The position numbers and the translations under genes are program-made. 64,000 nucleotides of DNA from Candidatus Obscuribacterales bacterium. GTDB lineage: Bacteria; Cyanobacteriota; Vampirovibrionia; Obscuribacterales; Obscuribacteraceae. The notes below the pieces were generated by a model, which had not been told where the DNA came from, made no database searches, and worked only from the letters and a program-made list of their open reading frames with translations. Numbering within the stretch: the first letter of the stretch is position 1; each line of letters starts with the position of its first letter. Positions 26,446 through 35,440 of this stretch are shown piece by piece. The stretch covers positions 1-64,000 of the forward strand of contig JAIELX010000090.1 in the NCBI GenBank assembly GCA_019752635.1, given 5' to 3'.

Positions 26446-26910
26446 ATGGGCATCGATGCAATCTACATGAGGCTGAGCGAGAAAGAACTGAAAGATATTC
26501 TTGCGGATGAAGATGGAGAGAAGCTTGAGTCGATCCTGGACGAACAACCTTTGCCGGTTTTTGATCTTGGAAGCTGCTGGAACGAGCTGCACATGCTTCT
26601 AACGGGCGAGTATGCGCTGGATGTGCTTAAGAAAGGAACCCCTATCAATGATCTATCGGAAGCACTGATCGGGGGCGCCGAAATCGAAGGTAGCGATGGT
26701 GGCTATGGTCCATGCCGATATCTTACGCCCGACAAGGTAATCGCGATTTCTAAACAAATTGGGACTCTGTCATACGAAGATCTTGCGGCAAAACACGAAG
26801 TGACCACAGGCGTAGATGAAGACGTTATGCAAGAGTACTTCGATGAATTCAAAGAGTTCTTTGTGAGCGCGGGTAAGTCTAGGGAAGCCGTCCTGGCTTC
26901 TTTTAACTAG
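26446..26910 (+). CDS. DUF1877 family protein (YfbM-like)
   Basis: A 154-residue protein with the family pattern: MGIDAIYMRLSEKELKDIL at the start, then DLGSCWNELHMLLTG (the conserved W-x-x-x-H region), and GGYGPCRYLTPDKVIAISK with the Tyr-Gly-Pro-x-R-Y-L motif. The family is cytoplasmic and uncharacterised. GGGAGAG lies nine bases before the ATG. Its 3' end overlaps that of the convergent gene by eight bases. Confidence 0.88.
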   Translation: MGIDAIYMRLSEKELKDILADEDGEKLESILDEQPLPVFDLGSCWNELHMLLTGEYALDVLKKGTPINDLSEALIGGAEIEGSDGGYGPCRYLTPDKVIAISKQIGTLSYEDLAAKHEVTTGVDEDVMQEYFDEFKEFFVSAGKSREAVLASFN

Positions 26911-27787
26911 CGCGCAGTTGACCTAGTCCAAGTCTTTTCAATAGGGAAGCTGTTGGTTGTCCGGTCTCAAATGTCGGCCACGCGCGCATATTCTGTGAGA
27001 ATTTGTAGAGCCCATTTCGATAGCTGGCCATACCGTACGTGATGCCGTTGGCCTCCACTGCTCCCTCAACGAAGCGCAGTGCTCTTAGTGCACCGGGGGT
27101 AGTGCTTAGCGCTTCGACTACTATCGAATCGACCATGTAGTTCTTTGGTCCTTTCATAAGGAAAATGCGCGATTGGCTGAGATCAAAGAGGCTTAGCGAC
27201 GAGCGAATTTGTGATGGTGTTACACCGCAATCGAGATGTGCCAGGTAATGCAAACCTTGTTTCTCGCTTTGCACTACCAGTGCTCCGCGGGTAGAAAGTC
27301 CACGGGTTGCCAGCGGCACCTCTGCTTTGGCAATGGCAAAGGTTGCTTGTCCGACACCTTGTCCTTGAAGTGCCTCCGGTAAGTGTTTCAATCCGCCAAT
27401 CACTTCGATGTGCGCAGTCTGCCGGGGCAGCAATTCAGGTACGCACTTCAGCTCGGATACTATCGCAGATGAAGCTTCTAATACCTTGGGGCGAAAGGCC
27501 TTTATCGTTACTTCGGCTGGTTCTGCAAGTGCACCGGCAGTTGTGCGCGCCGTGACGCAACGCGAAGCTAGACTTCTTGTTCCAAAATAAAAAACGCCGG
27601 CGGCGGCCACAGTAGCCAGTGCAGTCTCTACGGGGTGCTCGGAAGCGATGTTGTATGCCTTAGTCGCCAATGAAGCCGATTTGTCCCACGCGGACGTAGC
27701 TGCATTGCTCCAGCCATCGCTTTTCTCGGTGCTAGCAGCACCTAAGACTTCTGCGCGGGTGAGAGCCGGTAACTCGGACGGAGGCAT
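26903..27787 (-). CDS. Hypothetical protein with one TM segment, distant NTAN1-like resemblance
   Basis: A 294-residue protein with an Ala-rich N-terminus and one hydrophobic segment (ALATVAAAGVFYFG, about 54-70). The region 165-230 (ALVVQSEKQGLHYLAHLDCG, then SLSLFDLSQSRIFLMKG) recalls protein N-terminal asparagine amidohydrolases, where a beta strand is followed by L-A/T-H-x-D-G and a later L-x-G strand. The usual catalytic Cys region is not clear, so this is only a hint. There is no obvious ribosome site before the ATG at 27787. Confidence 0.55.
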   Translation of the reverse strand: MPPSELPALTRAEVLGAASTEKSDGWSNAATSAWDKSASLATKAYNIASEHPVETALATVAAAGVFYFGTRSLASRCVTARTTAGALAEPAEVTIKAFRPKVLEASSAIVSELKCVPELLPRQTAHIEVIGGLKHLPEALQGQGVGQATFAIAKAEVPLATRGLSTRGALVVQSEKQGLHYLAHLDCGVTPSQIRSSLSLFDLSQSRIFLMKGPKNYMVDSIVVEALSTTPGALRALRFVEGAVEANGITYGMASYRNGLYKFSQNMRAWPTFETGQPTASLLKRLGLGQLRAS

Positions 27788-27857
27788 GGGGCGGCATCAT
27801 GTCGGGAACGCCCCTATACTGCCACGGCGGGGAGGCGGACGAAATGGGGATATTCCC

Positions 27858-28763
27858 CTATCGAGAGTCCTGAATTCGAAACACCAGGCAGTCTCCAATG
27901 CTGTAGCCGGTGTGACCGAGATGACCGATAATTTGGCCCCGGGCAACAGTCTGTCCGCGTTCTACTAGTGTTTTGTCCAAGTGACCGTAAAGTGTGAGGT
28001 GGTGCCTATGATGTTGGATAATTACAACCTTGCCGTAGAGACCGTATTCGCCGGAAAATACAACGACGCCCGTAGCAGCTGATCTCACAGGATCGTTGTA
28101 GCGTCCTTTCAGGTTCAAGCTGACGTTTCTTGGAGTCCAGATCTCAACCCAGTCTGTCTTCGGATTTGTGATACGCACCAAGGGCAGTATCATAGACTTA
28201 TCTGCGAATAGAGCGTCTGCAAGTTCTGCGCTGTTCTTAATCACACTGCGTCCTGAAGGTTCCTTCTGAATTGCAGGTTGTTTGTCAGGAAAGACCAAGT
28301 CTGTTTCAGGGGCTGCGGCCATCGAGGCATCGCTACCAGCAGTCTTGGAGGAAGGCTCAGCAATGCTTTTATTCAATTCCTCGAGAGCTTTTTTCAGGTG
28401 CGCTTCTGCTGCGGTGCAATACTCAATTTGATTGGATAGCCTTTCGATCTGCTTATTGTGTTCCTTTTCAAACTTTCCGAAGGACTTGTCGTTTGCGCGT
28501 TTATGTTCTTCTAGCGCACGGAGCGCAAGGTTCTTTTCGTCTGCCGCCTTTTGTCGTACTTCTTTGTACTGCTCTAGTTTTCGGGTGCACTCTTGCTTTC
28601 GGGATGTCAGGCTTGAGTCTGTGCCGGTAGGGAAACATGCGTTCATGTCGATAAGCTCGGCGGCACTCAAGGGAATGACAGTTGCAATCGCAACGGTGGA
28701 GCTCAGTAATAGCGAACTGATCGATTCTTTTATCCAGTGCCATGGATAGTTTTCATCATCCAC
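27858..28763 (-). CDS. Degenerate M23/LytM-domain coiled-coil protein (EnvC-like)
   Basis: A 301-residue exported protein: N-terminal hydrophobic segment (about 15-35), a coiled coil at about 55-135, and a C-terminal LytM fold at about 220-300. Of the LytM zinc ligands only the YGHLD His261 remains. The first H-x3-D pair is absent (KGRYNDPV), and the final H-x-H is replaced by C-L-V (GDCLVFRI). Coiled coil plus dead LytM is the layout of EnvC/NlpD-type activators of cell-wall amidases, so a regulatory rather than hydrolytic role is inferred. The GTG start at 28763 follows GGAGA by nine bases. Confidence 0.8.
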   Translation of the reverse strand: MDDENYPWHWIKESISSLLLSSTVAIATVIPLSAAELIDMNACFPTGTDSSLTSRKQECTRKLEQYKEVRQKAADEKNLALRALEEHKRANDKSFGKFEKEHNKQIERLSNQIEYCTAAEAHLKKALEELNKSIAEPSSKTAGSDASMAAAPETDLVFPDKQPAIQKEPSGRSVIKNSAELADALFADKSMILPLVRITNPKTDWVEIWTPRNVSLNLKGRYNDPVRSAATGVVVFSGEYGLYGKVVIIQHHRHHLTLYGHLDKTLVERGQTVARGQIIGHLGHTGYSIGDCLVFRIQDSR

Positions 28764-29096
28764 GGTAGAGTCTCCAGCAAGTTTCTCAGGTGATAACCGG
28801 GCGTTTCATTGTATCAGCAGTACGTTAATTCGTTACACTGTCGCTGCGGCATCAGGTTCGCACGGTCAAGAGCTGTGAATGGTCAGTCGGTTAAGGTCTA
28901 CACCTGGAACAACTTTGAAATTCTGATCGCCTCATCAATTCTGGCGCCATTTCGCGGTGTGCTCGGGGCGTCGCAATCAATAATGAATTGCGCTGGTTTC
29001 TCGGTTAGTGACGAAACCGTGCTAAGGTTGGAGAAGGTGCGGCTGTTGTTCACGGAACGGTAAATCACCTTTTGTGCACCCGAGGTGGATGTCGTA
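28764..29096. other. Divergent intergenic region
   Basis: This 333-base region contains the divergent promoters of the LytM-like and E2-like genes. A weak hairpin (GGTTTC at 28995, GAAACC at 29013) is the only structure seen. No open frame here looks coding. Confidence 0.4.
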
Positions 29097-29936
29097 ATGA
29101 AGTCGGATAACTCACAGTCCAATTTTGTCGGAGGCAGGCTTGCTCGCTGCCGTTGGAATGTGTTGGACCTGATAACAATAGTCGCGAAGGATACAAAACC
29201 TGCGTATCTTTTCTGTGACATCGATATGACTCACGCGGAATCATTGCGAAAACGGCTGGCTTCGCGCGGACCCAAAATCACGGTAACTGCGATCTTACTG
29301 AAGGCCGTAGCGCTCGCGCAACAGGCGCACCCTATGAGCAGATCAATCAGGCTTCCATGGGGCAACCGCGTCACGCTTGAGCGCCCGGTCGCTGGCTTCA
29401 CCGTGGAACGCATGGTGGGTGATCAGCCTGCGGTGTTTTTCGGCGTCATTGATGATCCCTTGAACAGCACTCTGGCGAGCATCGCGCAGAATCTTCGCGA
29501 GCATTCGCAATCGGAGTTATCTGATTTAACTCAACTCAATCGACAGAATGTGTTCAGCAGAGTTCCGTGGCTCTTTCGTCAAGTCGGGTTGTGGTTTGCG
29601 TTGAGGGTTCCGGCAATCCGCAAGAAGGTAAATCCTGCGACTTTCGGGCTGAGCACACTGGGTAAGTTCGGATTGTCCGCACTACTGGGTCCTTGCGTGA
29701 GCACATGCATCATCGGTGTCGGGTCCGTTGCTGAGAAGGCGGTCGCAATTGACAGTCGCGTCGAAATTCGCGAAATGATGACCTTGACTTTGTCGGTTGA
29801 TACCTCGGTGATGTCGATTCATCAAGCCGAAAGATTCATGGCTGATGTAAAAGCGATAGTGGAATCGGATATCCCCGGTAAAACCGATGAAGACTTACTC
29901 CAGCGAGAGCGAACATTGAGTCTGGCAACCGGCTGA
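29097..29936 (+). CDS. 2-oxoacid dehydrogenase E2-fold acyltransferase-like protein, catalytic residues missing
   Basis: A 279-residue stand-alone protein with the CoA-dependent acyltransferase fold of E2 subunits and chloramphenicol acetyltransferase: LLKAVALAQQAHP, NRVTLERPVAGFTVE, GLSTLGKFG, and the final MTLTLSVDTSVMSIHQAERFM. In active E2 enzymes the last motif is D-H-R-x-x-D-G; here it is D-T-S-V-M-S-I, so both the catalytic His and Asp are gone. No lipoyl or E1-binding domain is attached and no E1/E3 genes are near. A binding or scaffold role, or an altered reaction, is possible. The ATG at 29097 follows GAGGTGG. Confidence 0.75.
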   Translation: MKSDNSQSNFVGGRLARCRWNVLDLITIVAKDTKPAYLFCDIDMTHAESLRKRLASRGPKITVTAILLKAVALAQQAHPMSRSIRLPWGNRVTLERPVAGFTVERMVGDQPAVFFGVIDDPLNSTLASIAQNLREHSQSELSDLTQLNRQNVFSRVPWLFRQVGLWFALRVPAIRKKVNPATFGLSTLGKFGLSALLGPCVSTCIIGVGSVAEKAVAIDSRVEIREMMTLTLSVDTSVMSIHQAERFMADVKAIVESDIPGKTDEDLLQRERTLSLATG

Positions 29937-29983
29937 GCTCCGCATTGCAATGAGCACGAGCGATTGAGACCGGGTGTGCCGAT

Positions 29984-30967
29984 TTAGCTAAACGGGGATT
30001 CGGAAAATTCCAGTGTGGCTGATTCTGTGTCCAGGCGGGCAGGAATTCCGATGGGGACGACGTTCGTCTCAGCCCGTTGTCCGAATTTTAGACCGAAAAG
30101 CGAGGTTTTCCCAAGCTCTCTCAAGGTCTCGCCTGCAGTGTCTTCAAAAGGAAGTGAGTTCTCAGCTCCCTTTCCTCCGCAGTTTTCGAAGCCGCCGAAG
30201 GCTACGCCGCTGCTGGCGCGAAGACAGCCACCGAGATGCAAGTTTGTAAACCATCGTTCCAGAGTGCCGTTAAATTCATTGGCGTCGTCGAGCACGAGCA
30301 ATCCATCTTTGTAGGACGGTGCGTAGATGGTGCCCGAGAGGAACGATAGAGCTGATAGATTACCACCGACTGTGATGCCTTCTGCAACACCGCCGACAGG
30401 TGCATAGCTTCCCGATCCAAACATCTCGTCGCTTGAATCGCCACATGAAATGGCATACTTGCTTCCATTGCTTTGGAATAGCGCTTTGCACGCATCGAAG
30501 GTGTAGCGCTTAGTTATCTGTTCAATGTTCGGTCCGTGAAACACGACCAATCCGGTCGTGGCATTAATAGCGGCCAGGAGCGACGTATTTTCTCCGTATC
30601 CCATCATAACTTTAGGCGAATCCAATATGAGGTCGAAACTCAAGAGTGAAACCAGCCTGAGTGAACCCCACCCGCCGGAAAGGAAAAAGATTCCGCGGAT
30701 GCTTTCGTCTGCAAGAGCATCCGTTAGATCGTTCAGACGTTGAGAGTCCAGCCCGGCCATTGGTCCGTGCACAGCCAAAACATGTTTGCCGAGAACGGGA
30801 CTGAATCCCATTTCTTCTACTATCTTGGTGCATCGCTGTACTACCGATGGAGTGGACGGTCGTCCGGAAGGACAAATCAGTGCGACGCGGTCGCCCGCCA
30901 CCAGCTTCGGTGCTTTTAGCGCCGGCATTCGTCGTATCAGTAAATCCGTGTCCGTAGATTGACTCAC
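29984..30967 (-). CDS. LD-carboxypeptidase (S66) paralogue with all catalytic residues replaced
   Basis: A 327-residue S66-family protein. The fold pattern is intact (AGDRVALICPSGRP, FFLSGGWGSLRL, TTGLVVFHGP), but the nucleophile Ser is Gly125 (GYGENTS instead of GYSDLTA), the Glu is Asp225 (LVLDD instead of LFLED) and the His is Gln295 (GLKFGQR instead of GLRCGHG). It is therefore predicted to be inactive. It overlaps the upstream active paralogue by four bases (ATGA), so the two are translationally coupled and equal in length. A regulatory subunit or peptide-binding role is inferred. Confidence 0.85.
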   Translation of the reverse strand: MSQSTDTDLLIRRMPALKAPKLVAGDRVALICPSGRPSTPSVVQRCTKIVEEMGFSPVLGKHVLAVHGPMAGLDSQRLNDLTDALADESIRGIFFLSGGWGSLRLVSLLSFDLILDSPKVMMGYGENTSLLAAINATTGLVVFHGPNIEQITKRYTFDACKALFQSNGSKYAISCGDSSDEMFGSGSYAPVGGVAEGITVGGNLSALSFLSGTIYAPSYKDGLLVLDDANEFNGTLERWFTNLHLGGCLRASSGVAFGGFENCGGKGAENSLPFEDTAGETLRELGKTSLFGLKFGQRAETNVVPIGIPARLDTESATLEFSESPFS

Positions 30968-31947
30968 GTAGTTGCACTCTCTTCAATTTTAAGTTTTACT
31001 TTGCCGCGGTGCGCTTCCAACGAAGCTGTGACTCCGATTGGTAAAGTTAGCTGATCGTGCCCGTGTCCGCAGCGCAGTCCGTAAACAACCGGGATACCCA
31101 GGCGAGAAAGTCGCTCGCGAAAGATTGTTTCAACGCTGTGATTCAAATCAAAACTTTCGCGCTTACTGTCTCCCGGTTTGCAGGCGACGAACTCCGCTAG
31201 AATTATTGCCTTTGCCTTTTGAAGCTTACCGGCTAAGAGCAGCTGCGTCAAAATACGATCGATGGTGTGAGGCTCTTCTCTGAGGTCTTCGAGAAAAAGA
31301 ATTTTGCCATCGGTGTCTAATTCCCAGGGCGTTCCCATCAATTCCTTGATCAGAGTCAGGCAGCCCCCGACCAGTGGTCCTCGTGCCCTTCCTTCGGCAA
31401 GCACCATCCGTGGAGGCGGGTATCTCGGATTCCATAGATCGGATGGTATCGGGTCCACAATTAACCCTAAAGGCCTATTGCTCATCAATGCGCGATTGAA
31501 GAAATGATATGAATAGCTTGAACGAAAGAATGAGCCGCCCATTGGTCCGTGAAAAGTTATTAGCCCTGTTTGTTGATGGACGGCATTGATGAGTGCGGTG
31601 AGGTCGCTGTAACCGATGATTATCTTCGGGTTTCGCTTGATCAGCTCAAAATCCAATCCAGGGAGCAATCTTGCACAACCGTTCCCTCCGCGCAGCGGAA
31701 GGATTGCTTGCACGTCCCGATCCGCCCACATGGTGTGCAAATCGCGCAGTCGATCTTCATCGGGTCCGGCCATGTCGCTGTAGCTGTCAAAAATGTGTTT
31801 GCCTGTCTTATAACGAAGTCCGAGCTTCTGAAGCCATTCGTATGTGAACTCAATGTCGCCTTGCTCGAAGGGGGCGCTAGCCGGACAGACAATTCCGACA
31901 GTGTCGCCTTTTCTGAGGTGCGCAGGTTTGATGATAGTTCGTCTCAT
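30964..31947 (-). CDS. ldcA: LD-carboxypeptidase A (S66 peptidase)
   Basis: The enzyme removes the terminal D-Ala from L,D-linked tetrapeptides in murein recycling, in the cytoplasm. The 327-residue protein has the complete Ser-Glu-His triad of the family: Ser114 in GYSDLTA, Glu220 in LFLED and His295 in GLRCGHG. No signal peptide is present. It is the first gene of a two-gene operon with its degenerate paralogue. Other wall enzymes are encoded nearby (LytM-like protein, VanX-type dipeptidase further right). Confidence 0.93.
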   Translation of the reverse strand: MRRTIIKPAHLRKGDTVGIVCPASAPFEQGDIEFTYEWLQKLGLRYKTGKHIFDSYSDMAGPDEDRLRDLHTMWADRDVQAILPLRGGNGCARLLPGLDFELIKRNPKIIIGYSDLTALINAVHQQTGLITFHGPMGGSFFRSSYSYHFFNRALMSNRPLGLIVDPIPSDLWNPRYPPPRMVLAEGRARGPLVGGCLTLIKELMGTPWELDTDGKILFLEDLREEPHTIDRILTQLLLAGKLQKAKAIILAEFVACKPGDSKRESFDLNHSVETIFRERLSRLGIPVVYGLRCGHGHDQLTLPIGVTASLEAHRGKVKLKIEESATT

Positions 31948-32135
31948 AAAGCCTCGACTTCATCCTTCAACCAAGATTACCATTTATGGGACGACAGCGG
32001 CTCTGAGGCTCGGCGGACCGGGAGCTTGTAATTAGGCGCCAGACAAGATACGCCAAATGTCAAGTTGTGGAATCGCGCAGAACATTGCGGATCGAGCTCT
32101 GACCGATACTGCTATAGTATAGGGCGAGTTACTCT

Positions 32136-33320
32136 ATGAGACTTCGCACCATGATTACCTCACCGACCTTTCAAGACGTTGACGACAGGCGCCTTTCCTA
32201 TCTTTCCGAATCGCAGCGCGGTTGGTTGAAGAAAGCTCGTGACTTTGCGAATCGATTGACTCTTGAGGACGTTATCCAGTCGGATAAGACGAACGTGTTT
32301 CGCCGTGATTTGTTCGAGCAAGCCTGCAAAGAAGGGCTTGGTGCTCTTCCGTTCGGTGCGAAGTATGGTGGCTCCGGCGGTGATTACCTCAGCTTCTGCC
32401 TTGTGAACGAAGAATTCGGTCGACGATGCGTGCCGATTATGAGTTCGCTCGGTGTGCACGTCTTGTGTCAAGAACCGGTGTACCGGTTCGGTACGGACAG
32501 CCAAAAAGAAAAGTATCTGACGAAGTCATCGACCGGTCAGTACCTCGCTGCGTTCGGATTGACTGAGCCTGGAGCAGGCTCTGATACTGCGGCTCTTGCC
32601 TGCAAGGCTAAAGTATCAGGAGACAATTTCATTCTCAACGGGACGAAGGTGTTCATCACCAGTGGTGCTGCCTCCGACTATTTCATCGTAATGGCTCGGC
32701 TGACCGAGAATGACAAAGATCACGGTATCACTGCTTTTATAGTCGAGAAGGACTTTCCCGGCTGCAAGATCGGACAGAAATTCGACATGCTGGGTATGCG
32801 CGGGTACGCTACGTGCGAGCTGGTATTCGAAGATTGTTTAGTGCCACGCGCAAATTTGCTTGGTGAGTTCGGGGCTGGTCGCAAGGTGGCACTTTCCAGC
32901 TTGGCGAAGGGGCGCATCACGATCGCTGCGCAGGCGACCGGCTGGGCGCAAGGGGCGTTGGATGCAGCTGTGCGCATACTTCACGAGACCTTTGGCAGCA
33001 GCAGCGCTACAGAGTCGCGTATGGCTCTGCTGGGTGAAATGGCACTACAAGTTGAAGCATCGCGTGTACTAACCTACCAGGCTGCTTGTGCCGTTGACCG
33101 AGGCGAAGGCGACATAACTCTTGCCGCTATGGCAAAAATTCATGCCACCGACACGGCAATGAAAGTTTCGACCGATGCCCTGTCGTTAACCGGACTCATT
33201 GGCGCCAGACCGGACTACCTACTGGAAAGAATCTTCCGCGACGCTAAGGCCGGTCAAATATATGAAGGCACCAATCAGATTCAACGAATGCTAATAGCTC
33301 GCGACTTGCTTAAGAAGTAG
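32136..33320 (+). CDS. Acyl-CoA dehydrogenase
   Basis: A 394-residue flavoprotein that oxidises acyl-CoA to 2-enoyl-CoA, passing electrons to ETF. It shows the FAD/substrate motif AFGLTEPGAGSD, GTKVFITSG, the FDMLGMRGYATCEL strand region, and the catalytic Glu377 in IYEGTNQIQ, placed as in short-chain and butyryl-CoA dehydrogenases. The start is ATG at 32136; an ATG at 32151 is also possible. The following gene begins nine bases downstream. No other beta-oxidation gene is in the window. Confidence 0.93.
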   Translation: MRLRTMITSPTFQDVDDRRLSYLSESQRGWLKKARDFANRLTLEDVIQSDKTNVFRRDLFEQACKEGLGALPFGAKYGGSGGDYLSFCLVNEEFGRRCVPIMSSLGVHVLCQEPVYRFGTDSQKEKYLTKSSTGQYLAAFGLTEPGAGSDTAALACKAKVSGDNFILNGTKVFITSGAASDYFIVMARLTENDKDHGITAFIVEKDFPGCKIGQKFDMLGMRGYATCELVFEDCLVPRANLLGEFGAGRKVALSSLAKGRITIAAQATGWAQGALDAAVRILHETFGSSSATESRMALLGEMALQVEASRVLTYQAACAVDRGEGDITLAAMAKIHATDTAMKVSTDALSLTGLIGARPDYLLERIFRDAKAGQIYEGTNQIQRMLIARDLLKK

Positions 33321-33328
33321 GAGGGGTA

Positions 33329-33808
33329 GTGGCAGACGATATTACTATTCGTCCACGAAAGGGGCTTGCTGAGCGGCTGGTCGTGGCATGTCTGGTTGTA
33401 GCGGTGCCAATCGCCGTCTTCTTTATAGGCACGGCGGAACATCGACTCTGGCTAGCAAAGGGGCTCGTTTCGCTAATGTTCATCGTTCTGGGTCTGGTGT
33501 CTCTAGTGGTGCTTTCCAATGCTCAACGCTGGCGCGAGGAGCTGATGATTGCTGAATCGCAAATGGACATTATGAGAGATGAAGTTTTGGTAGCAGGAAT
33601 GATGGCTCGCGCTCAAATGGCAGACGCGCGTGAACGCCTGCGCCGAGATCCCGAGAAAGAGCAATCTGAGATTGTGGCATCATTAATGAAGCAAGCGATG
33701 CCCTTAATCACACTGGTGATGAAGAAGGAACGCAGCTATATGACCTGGGGGCTCGCCGGGTTCAAGCTGATGCGGTCGGTGATTCGATATCTGTCGAACA
33801 AAGCTTGA
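33329..33808 (+). CDS. Small membrane protein with two TM segments
   Basis: A 159-residue protein starting at GTG 33329, four bases after AGGAGG at the end of the acyl-CoA dehydrogenase gene, so probably co-transcribed. Two adjacent transmembrane segments (about 17-34 and 42-62) are followed by a charged helical region (MRDEVLVAGMMARAQMADARERL) and a C-terminal amphipathic part. It is not recognised and no catalytic motif is seen. Confidence 0.75.
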   Translation: MADDITIRPRKGLAERLVVACLVVAVPIAVFFIGTAEHRLWLAKGLVSLMFIVLGLVSLVVLSNAQRWREELMIAESQMDIMRDEVLVAGMMARAQMADARERLRRDPEKEQSEIVASLMKQAMPLITLVMKKERSYMTWGLAGFKLMRSVIRYLSNKA

Positions 33809-33922
33809 GCGCTTTGGCTCTGCGCGACAGTGAGTAAATGCTAATTCATGCCTTAAACTAGACCGGTGGCTTTCATTCATAATTACTTGCTTCAACCATC
33901 CGACACTTACGCGTCACTATTC

Positions 33923-34870
33923 ATGTTCACAGGCGTGGCTTTCGATTTCCAGCAATACCTCGGTCAGAAGCGATCGCGCATACAGGCTGAGCTAGAGAGA
34001 CTGCTAGCAGACAACGACCCGGAGATTCTCTGGGAGTCTATGCGTTACTCAGTATTGGGTGGGGGAAAGCGAATTCGCGGGGTCTTGTGCCTGGCTGCGG
34101 CCGAGGCTGCGGCAAGCAAAAGCGGTATTTCTGCCGATGAGGCGGTCTTGCTTGCGTTGCCCTGCGCCTCCGCCATAGAAATGATTCACGCCATGAGCCT
34201 GATTCATGACGATTTGCCTTGCATGGACAACGATGACCTGCGTCGCGGCAGACCAACCAACCACAAGGTCTTCGGTGAAGCTACGGCGCTTCTGGCCGGT
34301 GATGCTTTATTGGTTATGGCCTCTGAAGTTTTGATGTCACGTACGCCTGAGCAGGTCGAAAAGTCTTACCTTATAGATGTAGCGTTGGAACTTGTGCGCA
34401 CTAGCGGCGCACGTGGTTTGGTCGGCGGACAAGTCGCAGACATGGCCAGTACCGGCTTGATGGACATGCCACCATCGGTGGCAGCTGAGAAGTTAAGTAT
34501 GATTCACGAGCGTAAGACTGGCGCCTTGATCAGATTCTCTGTATGGTCCGGTGCTCGCCTGTGCGGCGCCGACCAGGATTTGCTCAAAGCCTTTAAAAGG
34601 TACGGCGAAATTTTAGGGCTTAGCTTTCAAATTGCCGACGATCTATTAGATGTAACCGGAAGTGTTGAATCTCTTGGAAAGACCCCGGGGAAGGATCAAG
34701 CGGCCGGCAAGCTAACGTGGGTTAGTGCCTATGGCGTCGAGGGAGCGCGCGCAAAATTATCCGACCTGGAGCAAGAAGGCAAGAGTATCTTGCATCATGC
34801 GGGTCTGTCTTCAGAGACCGCAGCCCCTTTGGCGGCGTTGCTCGAGTATTCCATTCATCGACAAAACTAG
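33923..34870 (+). CDS. Polyprenyl (farnesyl/geranylgeranyl) diphosphate synthase
   Basis: The enzyme condenses isopentenyl diphosphate with allylic diphosphates. The 315-residue protein has GGGKRIRG, the first Asp-rich motif DDLPCMDNDD (with the two-residue insert typical of short-chain bacterial FPP/GGPP synthases of IspA/CrtE type), the GGQVADM helix, and the second Asp-rich motif DDLLD. The start is unclear: GTG at 33866 and ATG at 33923 are in frame, neither with a strong ribosome site. Family alignment would begin near FDFQQYL, which favours 33923. It is followed 15 bases later by a PAP2-like gene. Confidence 0.92.
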   Translation: MFTGVAFDFQQYLGQKRSRIQAELERLLADNDPEILWESMRYSVLGGGKRIRGVLCLAAAEAAASKSGISADEAVLLALPCASAIEMIHAMSLIHDDLPCMDNDDLRRGRPTNHKVFGEATALLAGDALLVMASEVLMSRTPEQVEKSYLIDVALELVRTSGARGLVGGQVADMASTGLMDMPPSVAAEKLSMIHERKTGALIRFSVWSGARLCGADQDLLKAFKRYGEILGLSFQIADDLLDVTGSVESLGKTPGKDQAAGKLTWVSAYGVEGARAKLSDLEQEGKSILHHAGLSSETAAPLAALLEYSIHRQN

Positions 34871-34885
34871 GACCGGTTCCACAAT

Positions 34886-35440
34886 ATGGATTCATCTGCA
34901 GATTGGTTAGCTCTCATAGTCAGTACATTGGCTCAAGCCAATGCAACCGCCCCGGTGGCCGCGGCGACACCGGAGTTTGTCGACCAGCGCGGTTGGCAGG
35001 TGATTGTCGTCACATTCCTCTCAAGCGTACTGGCTCAGATAGTCAAGGTAATAACGAAGCTGTTAACGACAGGCAAGCTGGATCTGAGGTTGGTGGCTAA
35101 GACCGGGGGCATGCCTTCGAGCCATAGTTGCTGCACCGTGGGGATGGCAACATCCGTTGGTTTGATTCAGGGCTACAACTCGGTGACCTTTGCGATTGCA
35201 TTGGCCTTGGCAAGTATTGTCATGTACGACGCCGCCGGAGTCCGTCGTACAGTGGGTCTTCAAGCGAAGGTTTTGAACACGATGATCGAGGAATTGTTCT
35301 CCGAGCACCCTCATATTTCGAGTGAACGGATTAAAGAATTCCTAGGACACACCCCCAAAGAAGTAATCGCCGGGGCGGTTTTCGGAATCGTGATCGCGTA
35401 TGCGTTTAACTACTGGGCGTATCCAAGCTTGGTCAGATAA
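34886..35440 (+). CDS. Divergent PAP2 family membrane protein
   Basis: A 184-residue membrane protein with the conserved motifs of the divergent PAP2 (DUF212) family: KTGGMPSSHS near residue 75, MYDAAGVRR..GLQAKVLN, and LGHTPKEVIAGAVFG near the C-terminus, with three to four hydrophobic helices. Relatives resemble phosphatidic acid phosphatase but are functionally poorly known. Its position right after a prenyl diphosphate synthase suggests a lipid or prenyl-phosphate phosphatase role (inference). Confidence 0.88.
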   Translation: MDSSADWLALIVSTLAQANATAPVAAATPEFVDQRGWQVIVVTFLSSVLAQIVKVITKLLTTGKLDLRLVAKTGGMPSSHSCCTVGMATSVGLIQGYNSVTFAIALALASIVMYDAAGVRRTVGLQAKVLNTMIEELFSEHPHISSERIKEFLGHTPKEVIAGAVFGIVIAYAFNYWAYPSLVR

